Below, in pieces: positions 16,395-23,454 of a stretch of 36,201 nucleotides of DNA (position 1 is the first letter of the stretch; each line of letters starts with the position of its first letter). Under the pieces are notes generated by a model, which worked only from the letters and a program-made list of their open reading frames with translations, was not told the origin of the DNA and did not search any database. Made by a program: the position numbers and the translations under genes. The DNA is from an uncultured Bacilli bacterium (GTDB lineage: Bacteria; Bacillota_I; Bacilli_A; RF39; UBA660): positions 1 through 36,201 of the forward strand of contig CALVXT010000002.1 in assembly GCA_944371545.1 (NCBI GenBank), written 5' to 3'.

Positions 16395-16530
16395 TATTTT
16401 ATTGCTTTTTATAGTAATTAAAGCTATATTTTGGCTATGACAAAATATTTAACCCCCTAGGCATTTTGTCATGCTAACAAAATGCAGGTGGCTAAGGCTC
16501 GCCTTAGAATCCGAAATTAACTATCGTTAA
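16395..16530. other. oriT-like inverted-repeat region
   Basis: Non-coding stretch between the relaxase remnant and the small accessory gene. It contains several inverted repeats: GCATTTTGT/ACAAAATGC (about 16461-16485), GACAAAAT/ATTTTGTC around an AACCCCCTAGG centre, CTAAGGC/GCCTTAG, and AAATTAAC/GTTAATTT. Clusters of hairpins just upstream of a MobV relaxase gene are typical of transfer origins. The nick site cannot be assigned by eye. Confidence 0.45.
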
Positions 16531-16547
16531 TTTATAAATAGAAGAAA

Positions 16548-16838
16548 TTAGCTTAGCCTAATTTCTTCCTCATATTCGTATATCTCGTTTAATACTTTTT
16601 CATTAGCAGGTTTGACTTCAATAGGTGTAGGTTCTTTTCTAAAAGTTAGTGCATCTCTTTTATCAAGTATATATTTAAAAGCATTCTCTTCATCTATTTG
16701 ATAGAACTCATTTTTACTTATCTTTCTAATACTTCCATTAATAAATGTTGGAGTAGTTTTACAAAACTCACAAATAAATTCTAATCTTTGTTTTAGAGTT
16801 TTCTCAAAAGGCATCTCTTGCTTAATAATATTAATCAT
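16548..16838 (-). CDS. Small hypothetical protein of the mobilizable element
   Basis: The longer frame beginning at 16973 overlaps tRNA-Gly and is not credible. The start at 16838 (MINIIKQEMPFEKTLKQRLE) has AAGGAAGG nine bases upstream and gives 96 residues. The protein is soluble and highly charged, with FICEFCKTTPTFINGSIRKISKNEFYQID in the middle, which might be a small helix-turn-helix-like DNA-binding fold. It sits next to the oriT-like region and the relaxase remnant, so it may be an accessory mobilization or regulatory protein. I do not recognise the family. Confidence 0.55.
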   Translation of the reverse strand: MINIIKQEMPFEKTLKQRLEFICEFCKTTPTFINGSIRKISKNEFYQIDEENAFKYILDKRDALTFRKEPTPIEVKPANEKVLNEIYEYEEEIRLS

Positions 16839-16879
16839 AAACACCATCCTTCCTTTAGGATGATTTCTTTGTAAACAAC

Positions 16880-16903
16880 AAAAAAACCAATCTTTCGATT
16901 GAT
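16880..16903 (-). terminator. Terminator downstream of tRNA-Gly
   Basis: Minus strand ATCAATC, GAAA tetraloop, GATTGGT, followed by TTTTTT. It lies about 45 bases beyond the tRNA 3' end. Confidence 0.7.
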
Positions 16904-16941
16904 TTCTATATATCAATGTCCGAAAAGTTCGAACAGATTCG

Positions 16942-16951
16942 TCAATGGAGC
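16942..16951. repeat. Candidate right attachment repeat at the tRNA-Gly 3' end
   Basis: Second copy of TCAATGGAGC (see 11857-11866). It spans the encoded CCA end and part of the acceptor stem of tRNA-Gly. The island lies on the 3' side of the tRNA, as is usual for tRNA-targeting elements. Confidence 0.35.
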
Positions 16952-17019
16952 AGATGATGGGAATCGAACCCACGTGGTCAGCTTGGAAGGCTGAAGTTCT
17001 ACCATTAAACTACATCTGC
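16946..17019 (-). tRNA. tRNA-Gly (anticodon TCC)
   Basis: Seventy-four bases with encoded CCA. Acceptor stem GCAGATG/CATCTGC, anticodon stem CAGC/GCTG around loop CTTCCAA giving anticodon TCC, and T arm GTGGGTTCGATTCCCAT. A standard Gly isoacceptor reading GGA/GGG. Confidence 0.95.
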
Positions 17020-17108
17020 ATTTCGCTTGACATGATTAATTATACCATAAGTATATGATTTTTCAACAATTTTTTGCTAAAATTATAGAACTTTTTTAAT
17101 TTTTATAT

Positions 17109-17114
17109 TATAAT
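17109..17114 (+). promoter_or_regulatory. -10 box of tRNA-Thr
   Basis: TATAAT ending ten bases before the mature tRNA 5' end, so the start site is only a few bases upstream. No clear -35 box is visible at the right distance. Confidence 0.5.
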
Positions 17115-17123
17115 TGTGATGTT

Positions 17124-17199
17124 GCTGGATTAGCTCAGTTGGTAGAGCAACGCCCTCGTAACGCGTAGGTCGCAGGTTCGAGTCCTGTTTCCAGCACCA
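17124..17199 (+). tRNA. tRNA-Thr (anticodon CGT)
   Basis: Seventy-six bases with encoded CCA. Acceptor stem GCTGGAT closes with TTCCAGC (one G-U pair); D arm GCTCAGTTGGTAGAGC; anticodon loop CTCGTAA giving CGT; T arm GCAGGTTCGAGTCCTGT. The anticodon stem ACGCC/CGCGT has a C-C mismatch at the pair next to the loop. The tRNA reads ACG. Confidence 0.93.
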
Positions 17200-17211
17200 C
17201 TTTTATAAATT

Positions 17212-17244
17212 AAAGATATTAGTTTTTTTGACTAATATCTTTTT
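17212..17244. terminator. Bidirectional terminator between tRNA-Thr and the chaperonin operon
   Basis: AAAGATATTAGT (17212-17223) pairs perfectly with ACTAATATCTTT (17231-17242), followed by T residues. It ends the tRNA transcript and the convergent operon. Confidence 0.8.
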
Positions 17245-18724
17245 ATATATCATAAGATTTTCTGTTTTCTTGGAAATCATTAATAATTAAATGATTAATT
17301 GATAATAACATACAAGCAATGGATACAGCATTTTTTAACGCATAGCTTACTACTTCTAACGGTTCTATTACATTAGTATTGGAAGTACTTTCAAAGTTAT
17401 TTGTTTTTACATTATATAATATTTGAAAATTTTCTTGTTTGATTCTGGTTAAGATTTCTTCTTTTGAAAGGAAAGCATTTTCCAAAATTTGTTTTAAAGG
17501 CATACTTAAAGCTGTTTGGAGTATTTTTGCTCCTGTTGTTTTTGGTTTTATTTCTTCACTTATCTGGTAAAGACAAATTCCTCCCCCAGGCACTATTCCT
17601 TGTTTGGCTATTTCTAATGCACAAAGAGCATCTTCATAACGCATGATTTTTTCTCTCTTTTCAGTAGTGGTTGATGCTCCAACATAAATTGTAGCTAACC
17701 CATAATGAAGTTTAGCAATTCTTTCGGCTAAAATTTCTTTTTGATAGTCTTCATTACTTTGCTCATATCTTTTCTTTAACATATTTCTTCTTTTAAGAGT
17801 ATTTTGATTACTGTGAAAAGTCACTTTATTTTTAGTGATTTTTACTTTTGAAATTGTTTGATTTTCATCTAATAATGTCTCAATATCCTCAATGATTTCT
17901 TCTTCTATATTTTGATATTCAAACCACTCCACAAGAATAATTTGACATTGGCTTTGAATACTCATTTCTACTAAATTTTCTTTTACATTTTTACTATATC
18001 CTTTTGTTAATAAAAGTACAGTTTCTTGATATTCTATACAATTATTTACTAATAAACTTATTTGTTCTAAATTTTCGATTCTTTCATCTATAAAGAAAAC
18101 TTTGCAATTTTCTAATTCTATTTTTTCTTTTCGAAAAAAATATTCTTCTGGAATTTTGCATTCTAATGTATATCCGTTTATTTTTTCATATGTTGTATTT
18201 TCATCTTTACTTTCTTTTAAAAAGATACTTTCTTTGCTTTTTGTTTTTAAAAATACTTCCGTAGTTATTTCACCAATACTTTCATCATTCGCGGCTACTG
18301 TTGCAATTTTTTGAAAGTCTTTTTTTGTTGGATTTTTTTTGAAAGTTGCTAGTTTCTCTAATATTTCTTGTAAAGTCTCTTCTAATTCTACTTTTAAAAT
18401 TTTTCTATTTGTTACTTTTATTCCTTCTTTTAAAAGTGTTTCTAACAAAACAAGAGTTGTAGTAGTTCCATCCCCTACTACTTCATTTGTTTTTAATGAT
18501 GCTTCTTTAGCAATTTCTAGTATCGTTTCAACTACCATATCTTCACTCGTAATATTTTGAGCAATCGTTACGCCATCATTAGTAATAAAAGGTTCACGAT
18601 CTGATGTATTAATTAAAACATTGTTTCCTTTTGGACCTAATGAATCTTTAACCACTCCACATAAAAGTTCTATACTTTCTATCATTTTTTGTTCTAAAAA
18701 TTCTCCACTTATTACTTTTTTCAT
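17243..18724 (-). CDS. Divergent GroEL-like chaperonin
   Basis: Group I chaperonin homologue of 493 residues. ATP-site motifs are kept: SLGPKGNNVLI (29-38), TNDGVTIAQ (49-56), VVGDGTTTT with D85 in the catalytic Asp position, and GIVPGGGICL with the following helix. The apical domain is poorly conserved and shorter, and the usual C-terminal Gly-Gly-Met tail is missing. The protein ends in LSINHLIINDFQENRKSYDI. Canonical GroEL has about 540 residues and follows groES; here no groES is present. Instead the gene overlaps a DNA-repair-like gene by 4 bases (ATGA) as the last member of that operon. It may be a specialised paralogue or a rapidly evolved sole GroEL; the window cannot tell. Confidence 0.85.
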   Translation of the reverse strand: MKKVISGEFLEQKMIESIELLCGVVKDSLGPKGNNVLINTSDREPFITNDGVTIAQNITSEDMVVETILEIAKEASLKTNEVVGDGTTTTLVLLETLLKEGIKVTNRKILKVELEETLQEILEKLATFKKNPTKKDFQKIATVAANDESIGEITTEVFLKTKSKESIFLKESKDENTTYEKINGYTLECKIPEEYFFRKEKIELENCKVFFIDERIENLEQISLLVNNCIEYQETVLLLTKGYSKNVKENLVEMSIQSQCQIILVEWFEYQNIEEEIIEDIETLLDENQTISKVKITKNKVTFHSNQNTLKRRNMLKKRYEQSNEDYQKEILAERIAKLHYGLATIYVGASTTTEKREKIMRYEDALCALEIAKQGIVPGGGICLYQISEEIKPKTTGAKILQTALSMPLKQILENAFLSKEEILTRIKQENFQILYNVKTNNFESTSNTNVIEPLEVVSYALKNAVSIACMLLSINHLIINDFQENRKSYDI

Positions 18725-19467
18725 TGTTCATCTTCCATTTCTAAAATATTTTTTCTTTTTTTTTTTGTCATAAAGTTTTGTTGACATTTTTTATTTACTC
18801 TTTCTTTTATTGCAATGGTTTTAAAGAAAGATTTCCATAATTCTTCCATATTCTTTTCTTCAGTATTTTGTTTTAAATCTAACTCTATTTCTTTTCCTTC
18901 TAAAAAATAGCAATTTTTTTGATCATATAGACATAATATATCTCGTTTTTCATCTTTTATAATCCATCTTTCTTTTGGCAGTCTTTTCTTAAAATGATTT
19001 GCTAATATTCCTAAAATATTGTTGTCGGCTGTAAATTCCGCATAAAAAATGTGATTTTGTATTTCTTTAAATCTTAAAAAGCCTTTCCATTTATGTGCTT
19101 CTCTTGAAACTCGTTTAGAAATTGTTAATGCTGTGTTTACGCATTTTAAATTGCGCATATAAAGAACATTTTTTTGATATTTAAGACTATTTAATAGAAA
19201 ATAATAAATAATTAATTCTTTATCTTTTTCATTAGATAAAAACACATAATAAGAAATTTTTAATACTTCTTTAGAAATATATTTTTTTAATGTTAAAGTT
19301 TTGATGTTTATAACCGGTTTAAATGGTGGGCTTAATAAATTGTTTTCATATTGGGTTTCTTCAATGATTTGAAAAGGTTTTCTTTTTTCTTTAAAAAGCC
19401 AGGAAATCACCTTTAATAATTCTTCCCAAGTTCCATCATAGATATACGTAAAATTACTTTCCTTCAT
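18721..19467 (-). CDS. TIGR03915/DUF4130-family putative DNA repair protein
   Basis: Protein of 248 residues that matches the family expected beside TIGR03916 radical SAM enzymes. It starts with FTYIYDGTWEELL. Recognisable stretches are REAHKWKGFLRFKE, FYAEFTADNNILGILANHFKKRLPKERWII and WKSFFKTIAIKERVN near the C-terminus. Length is close to the family norm. It overlaps the upstream radical SAM gene by 14 bases and the chaperonin gene by 4. The pair is annotated as DNA modification/repair by conserved association; the chemistry is not established to my knowledge. Confidence 0.9.
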   Translation of the reverse strand: MKESNFTYIYDGTWEELLKVISWLFKEKRKPFQIIEETQYENNLLSPPFKPVINIKTLTLKKYISKEVLKISYYVFLSNEKDKELIIYYFLLNSLKYQKNVLYMRNLKCVNTALTISKRVSREAHKWKGFLRFKEIQNHIFYAEFTADNNILGILANHFKKRLPKERWIIKDEKRDILCLYDQKNCYFLEGKEIELDLKQNTEEKNMEELWKSFFKTIAIKERVNKKCQQNFMTKKKRKNILEMEDEQ

Positions 19468-20674
19468 AGAACAAACTTAATTGTGTAACACTTTCTTTTT
19501 TTTCTTCTTTTTCTTCTAAAATCAAGTTGCTAGTGATGAAACTTTTTTGAAAACAAGAAATATTGGCAAAATACTTTCCGTCACATAATATGAAATATTT
19601 AGCTCTTTTCAGAGAAATGCCCATTTTTTTTAAATCAGAAAAATGAATTGTAAAAAAACGTCTTGATGAAATTATTTTTTTGGCTCCCGTTGGTCCAATC
19701 CCTGGAACTTTTACTAAATCATAATAAGATGCTTTGTTTATTTCTTTTGGAAATTCTTCTAAATGTCTTAATGCCCAGTCAGCTTTGGGATCTAGTAAAA
19801 CATTAAAATTTGGATTGTCTTTTTCTAATAAATCATCTACTTTAAAATTATAATATCTAAGCAACCAGTCGGCTTGATACAAACGGTTTTCTCTTTTTAA
19901 TGGGGGCATTTTGATGCTTGGTAGATTTTTATCTTTATTGACAGCAATATAGGCTGAATAAAAAACTCTTTTTAGTTGATAAGTTTGATAAAGATTACTA
20001 CTTTTTGACATAATATCTAAATCTGTTTCATTTGTGGCTCCGATTATCATTTGCGTACTTTGGCCTGCTGGAGTAAAGATTTTGCTTTTTTTCTTTTTAA
20101 CAAAACTCATAATTTCTGTTACTTTTGAAGTATTTTTGTCGGGCGCGAGTAAGGTTAAGCCATTTTCTGTAGGAAGTTCAATATTGGCACTTAATCTATC
20201 TACTAATAATCCTAATTTTTGAATTAAGTATTCACTGGCACCTGGAATTGCTTTCGCATGAATGTACCCATTGAAATGATATTTGTTTCGCAACAAAGAA
20301 ATTGTTTCAATCATTTTCTCCATAGTATAATCAGGGCTTTTTATGATTCCTGAAGATAAAAATAATCCTTCAATATAATTTCTTTTATAGAAATTTATAG
20401 TAATTGATGCGATTTCTTCTGGTGTAAAAATAGCACGCCTTACTTGATTGCTTTTGCGATTAATACAGTATTTGCAATCAAAAATACAACAATTTGTCAT
20501 CAAAATTTTTAATAAAGAGATGCATCTTCCGTCCGAGGAAAAAGAATGACAAATTCCAGAAATGGCTCCATTACCTATTCCATTTTTATTTTTTCTTGCA
20601 CTGCCACTTGAAGAACAAGAAACATCATATTTGGCACTATCGGCTAAAATTTCTAATTTTTCTTTTAAAGTCAT
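19454..20674 (-). CDS. TIGR03916-family radical SAM protein, putative DNA modification/repair
   Basis: Radical SAM protein of 406 residues counted from the ATG at 20674 (MTLKEKLEILADSAKYDVSCSSSG, the usual family start). A non-ATG start nine bases earlier is possible but less likely. The cluster motif is CCIFDCKYC (C63, C67, C70), followed by LFLSSGI and GYIHAKAIPGA. Near the C-terminus LVKVPGIGPTGAKKIISSRR is a helix-hairpin-helix, a DNA-binding motif. The promoter is very close: TATAAT lies only about 30 bases upstream, so the leader is around 12-15 bases with a weak ribosome binding site. Confidence 0.92.
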   Translation of the reverse strand: MTLKEKLEILADSAKYDVSCSSSGSARKNKNGIGNGAISGICHSFSSDGRCISLLKILMTNCCIFDCKYCINRKSNQVRRAIFTPEEIASITINFYKRNYIEGLFLSSGIIKSPDYTMEKMIETISLLRNKYHFNGYIHAKAIPGASEYLIQKLGLLVDRLSANIELPTENGLTLLAPDKNTSKVTEIMSFVKKKKSKIFTPAGQSTQMIIGATNETDLDIMSKSSNLYQTYQLKRVFYSAYIAVNKDKNLPSIKMPPLKRENRLYQADWLLRYYNFKVDDLLEKDNPNFNVLLDPKADWALRHLEEFPKEINKASYYDLVKVPGIGPTGAKKIISSRRFFTIHFSDLKKMGISLKRAKYFILCDGKYFANISCFQKSFITSNLILEEKEEKKESVTQLSLFYEGK

Positions 20675-20758
20675 AGGTATCACCGGACAATATTATACCA
20701 CACAACACGAATATTTGTTTGCTAATTTTTACCAAAAAAAATTCCTTTGACAAGGAAA

Positions 20759-21235
20759 CTAATTTTGAACATTTGCTAAAATATATTCTTTTGCTTCTTC
20801 TAAGGATATACCAAAGACCGTGGCAATTTCTGAATATAATAAATTTTCGGCTAGTGTAAAATATTTGTTATCTTTTTCACTTATTTTTTTATTATTGTTT
20901 AAGCGATCTTGATTTCTTTTATAGGTTGTTTTAATAATTCTAATTAAGTCCTCTTTACTTCCTGAGTGATATAATCTTTTGTATTCATTTTCTAATAGTT
21001 TGTCTTCAATATCAATTAATGGAATGGATGGCATTAAAGCAATTAAATTTTTGATTTCTTCTTTAGTCATTAAGTTCTTAATATTTGGATTATTTACGGG
21101 TACATTTAATTTTAATGATGAATCTGTTACTGGTACCAAAATAAAACTTTCTAAATTCGTAAATTCATTAATTTTTTGTTCTTTGATTTGACAAACTTGT
21201 TCTTGATAAATGACATAATCTCCAACTTTTAACAT
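20759..21235 (-). CDS. CarD-like transcription regulator
   Basis: Protein of 158 residues with the CarD/CdnL/TRCF-type N-terminal domain: MLKVGDYVIYQEQVCQIKE, then LESFILVPVTDSSLKLNVPVNN. A helical C-terminal part (about 60-158) follows. This family binds RNA polymerase beta and stabilises open promoters. The start at 21235 is chosen over 21256 because GAGGGGAG lies seven to eight bases before it and the domain begins there. The leader contains an intrinsic terminator (21254-21293). Confidence 0.82.
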   Translation of the reverse strand: MLKVGDYVIYQEQVCQIKEQKINEFTNLESFILVPVTDSSLKLNVPVNNPNIKNLMTKEEIKNLIALMPSIPLIDIEDKLLENEYKRLYHSGSKEDLIRIIKTTYKRNQDRLNNNKKISEKDNKYFTLAENLLYSEIATVFGISLEEAKEYILANVQN

Positions 21236-21253
21236 ATGTAAACTCCCCTCTAA

Positions 21254-21314
21254 CAAAAAAGCTATTCAACTGGTTTTACGCCCATGAATAGCTACACGTT
21301 GTACTTTTATTATA
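21254..21314 (-). promoter_or_regulatory. Promoter and leader terminator (attenuator) of the CarD-like gene
   Basis: Extended -10 TGGTATAAT (TATAAT at 21309-21314) starts a transcript that almost at once forms AGCTATTCA/TGAATAGCT (21285-21293 with 21260-21268), extended by an inner TGG/CCA pair, followed by TTTTTT. The ribosome binding site comes right after. A terminator between promoter and gene suggests regulated read-through. Confidence 0.6.
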
Positions 21315-21355
21315 CCACTTTTTTTAAAATTTTTCTTGGGATTTTTTTTGCTTTT

Positions 21356-22708
21356 TTATAAAAAATCTTTTAATTCTTGCCATGGATCTTGTCTATTTAA
21401 TCTTTTGATTGCTTCTTTCATTGTTATTTCATTTGGTTTTACTTTATCTAATTCACTCCATTTAATAGGCATGGAAACAGGAATATTTTTTCTTAAACGA
21501 ACTGAGTACGGAGCAACACTTGTGGCTTTTTCGGTATTTCGAACCCAATCAATAAAAATTTTGTTTCTTCTTTTCTTTTTACTCATATTACTCGTATATT
21601 TTTCAGGCCATTTTTTCTCCATTAGGTTAGCAATATTTTTTGCGAAATTTCGAAAATCATTCCAACTTTTCATCGGCAATGGAACCACTATATGATACCC
21701 TTTTCCTCCGCTTGTTTTTAAAAAAGCTGGTAATTTTAATTCATCTAAAATACTTTTTAAATCTTTTACTCCTTCACGAACTTTTTCTAGAGAAAGTTTT
21801 TCGTCTGGGTCTAAATCAAAAATCATTAAGTTTGGTTTTTTTATTTTAGGAACAGTACTTCCCCAAATATGAAATTCATAACTATTCATTTGAACTTCTG
21901 ATAAGATACCTTGTGTATCTTTAATATAATAGTAGTCTTCTTTTTTTCCTTTATCATTCGTTATTTTTATTTTTCCTAAATAGTTATCGATATTTTCAAA
22001 ATGTTTTTTATAAAATTTTGTTTTTTCTATACCTTGTGGACTTCTTATCGTGCTTATTAGTCTATTTTTTATATAAGGAAGCATACGTTCTGCTATTTTT
22101 TCATAATAAGAAAATATATCTTTTTTGGTAATTTTATTTTTTTTATCAATCATCTTTTCTGAATTTGTTAGGATGATTTTTCCAGCAATTTCTTCCATAG
22201 TTTTCCCACTTCGAATGCTCGTTGTAAAGTTTTTTATATCTTGAAATGGTTCTTCATCTTTTTCTTTAATCAAAAGCCAATTTTCTTCTTTAAATGGAAT
22301 TAATGTCCAATGTCCTTTTAATCTTTTCCCATGTAAAAGAAATTTTATGGGCTTTTTGAAAGAAACTGTTGAACTTATTGGTTCCCAGTATCCTTCATCC
22401 CAAATCATCACTGTACCTCCACCATATTCTCCTTTTGGAATAGTTCCTTCAAAATTTCGATAATTCAAAGGATGATCCTCTACTTTTACGGCTAATCGCC
22501 TATCTTTCGAATTATAAGAAGGTCCTTTTGGCACTGCCCAACTTTTTAAAACGCCATGCCATTCTAATCTTAAATCAAAGTGGTCTTTTCTTGCTAAGTG
22601 ATGTTGAACAACAAAATGAAGTTTTTTGGTACTTTTTTGTTTTTTTCCTATTGGTTCTTTTGTCTTTTTAAAATTTCTTTTTTTATTATATTTTTGTAAT
22701 TCACGCAT
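21356..22708 (-). CDS. LigD-like protein with phosphoesterase and polymerase domains, no ligase domain
   Basis: Protein of 450 residues related to non-homologous end-joining LigD. Residues about 28-150 form the 3'-phosphoesterase domain: FVVQHHLARKDHFDLRLEWHG with H37, H43, D45 and R47, and EDHPLNYRNFEG with H79 and Y83 at expected catalytic positions. Residues about 175-450 form the primase-type polymerase domain: LTNSEKMIDKKNKITKKD, catalytic DLD (298-300) in MIFDLDPDE, KTSGGKGYHIVVPL and SVAPYSVRLRKNIPVSMP. The ATP-dependent ligase domain is absent, and no Ku gene lies nearby. The ribosome binding site lies inside the arm of a hairpin at 22712-22750. Confidence 0.92.
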   Translation of the reverse strand: MRELQKYNKKRNFKKTKEPIGKKQKSTKKLHFVVQHHLARKDHFDLRLEWHGVLKSWAVPKGPSYNSKDRRLAVKVEDHPLNYRNFEGTIPKGEYGGGTVMIWDEGYWEPISSTVSFKKPIKFLLHGKRLKGHWTLIPFKEENWLLIKEKDEEPFQDIKNFTTSIRSGKTMEEIAGKIILTNSEKMIDKKNKITKKDIFSYYEKIAERMLPYIKNRLISTIRSPQGIEKTKFYKKHFENIDNYLGKIKITNDKGKKEDYYYIKDTQGILSEVQMNSYEFHIWGSTVPKIKKPNLMIFDLDPDEKLSLEKVREGVKDLKSILDELKLPAFLKTSGGKGYHIVVPLPMKSWNDFRNFAKNIANLMEKKWPEKYTSNMSKKKRRNKIFIDWVRNTEKATSVAPYSVRLRKNIPVSMPIKWSELDKVKPNEITMKEAIKRLNRQDPWQELKDFL

Positions 22709-22711
22709 AAT

Positions 22712-22750
22712 AAAAACCTCTTTTTTAGTATTCTAAAAAAAAGGCTTTTT
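22712..22750 (-). terminator. Terminator hairpin that also contains the ligD-like ribosome binding site
   Basis: Minus strand AAAAAGCC plus T8 and AG pairs with CTAAAAAAGAGGTTTTT (loop AATA, one bulged G, one G-U pair). It follows the thioredoxin-like gene and ends in T5. The AGAGG in its 3' arm is the only ribosome binding site for the ATG at 22708. Confidence 0.6.
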
Positions 22751-22756
22751 ATACTA

Positions 22757-23368
22757 TTAAGCTTTTTTAGGACTCTTTTTATTTAATGTATAGCCCATAA
22801 TTAATATTAAAACAATTACTACTCCAAAAATAAACGCTAAAACAATTCCAGAAGAACTTTCTTCTTCAGTTTTTACTTCATCTAAATTTCCACTTTCGAC
22901 TTCTGCTACGACATCATAAGGGTTTTCTTCAGCAGCATATTCTTCAATTGTTTCAATAATTTCTTCATCATCTGAAGAAGCGTATCCATTAAAGACTTTT
23001 GTTCCAATTACCATGTAAGGATATCCTGAAACTTCGTCACCAAATTTTGCTCCAACTTTTTCATATAAATCCCAGTTATCTGTGTTATCGGCAACTTCAT
23101 AAACTACAAAGTTTACTTTATCTTGGTATTCTTCAGCGATGGTTCCTAGAAAAGTTAATAGTCTTTGGCAATAGCCACAGCCATTTCCTCTAAAAATATA
23201 TATGTCTGGTAAATCTTCTGATGGTTCTTTTTCTTCAAAATCGCATGTTAATTCTTCCGTATCACAAGCTTCTTTTAAGGTTTCTGTGACCACTTCAGCA
23301 TTTGCTACTCCGATGAAAAAGAATGAAGAAAGAATAAGTAAAGTAGTAATTATTCCTTTTTTTATCAT
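22757..23368 (-). CDS. Secreted, membrane-anchored thioredoxin-like protein
   Basis: Protein of 203 residues. Residues 1-24 form a signal peptide ending VANA. The thioredoxin-like domain has its redox pair in FRGNGCGYCQRLL (C64, C67), followed by NFVVYEVADN and the cis-Pro region VSGYPYMVIGTKVFNGY. A second pair of cysteines (C35, C42) lies before the domain. The C-terminus has a Glu-rich stretch, one membrane helix (about 173-194) and a basic KKSPKKA tail. It should act outside the membrane in disulfide chemistry, anchored at its C-terminus. It has its own promoter (TGCTATACT) overlapping the terminator of the oxidoreductase gene. Confidence 0.82.
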   Translation of the reverse strand: MIKKGIITTLLILSSFFFIGVANAEVVTETLKEACDTEELTCDFEEKEPSEDLPDIYIFRGNGCGYCQRLLTFLGTIAEEYQDKVNFVVYEVADNTDNWDLYEKVGAKFGDEVSGYPYMVIGTKVFNGYASSDDEEIIETIEEYAAEENPYDVVAEVESGNLDEVKTEEESSSGIVLAFIFGVVIVLILIMGYTLNKKSPKKA

Positions 23369-23411
23369 TTGTACATCACTCCCTAGATAAGTATAGCATA
23401 AAACATCAAAA

Positions 23412-23436
23412 GAAAAAGGAAAAATTCTCCTTTTTC
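23412..23436 (-). terminator. Terminator of the pyruvate oxidoreductase gene
   Basis: Minus strand GAAAAAGGA and TCCTTTTTC form a 9-bp stem followed by TTTT, 19 bases past the stop codon. Confidence 0.65.
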
Positions 23437-23454
23437 ACAAAATTTTCATTTAAT

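Noticed and set aside
16839..16973. N-terminal extension of the small accessory protein
   Set aside because: It would run through the tRNA-Gly gene and its terminator; the start at 16838 has a good ribosome binding site.
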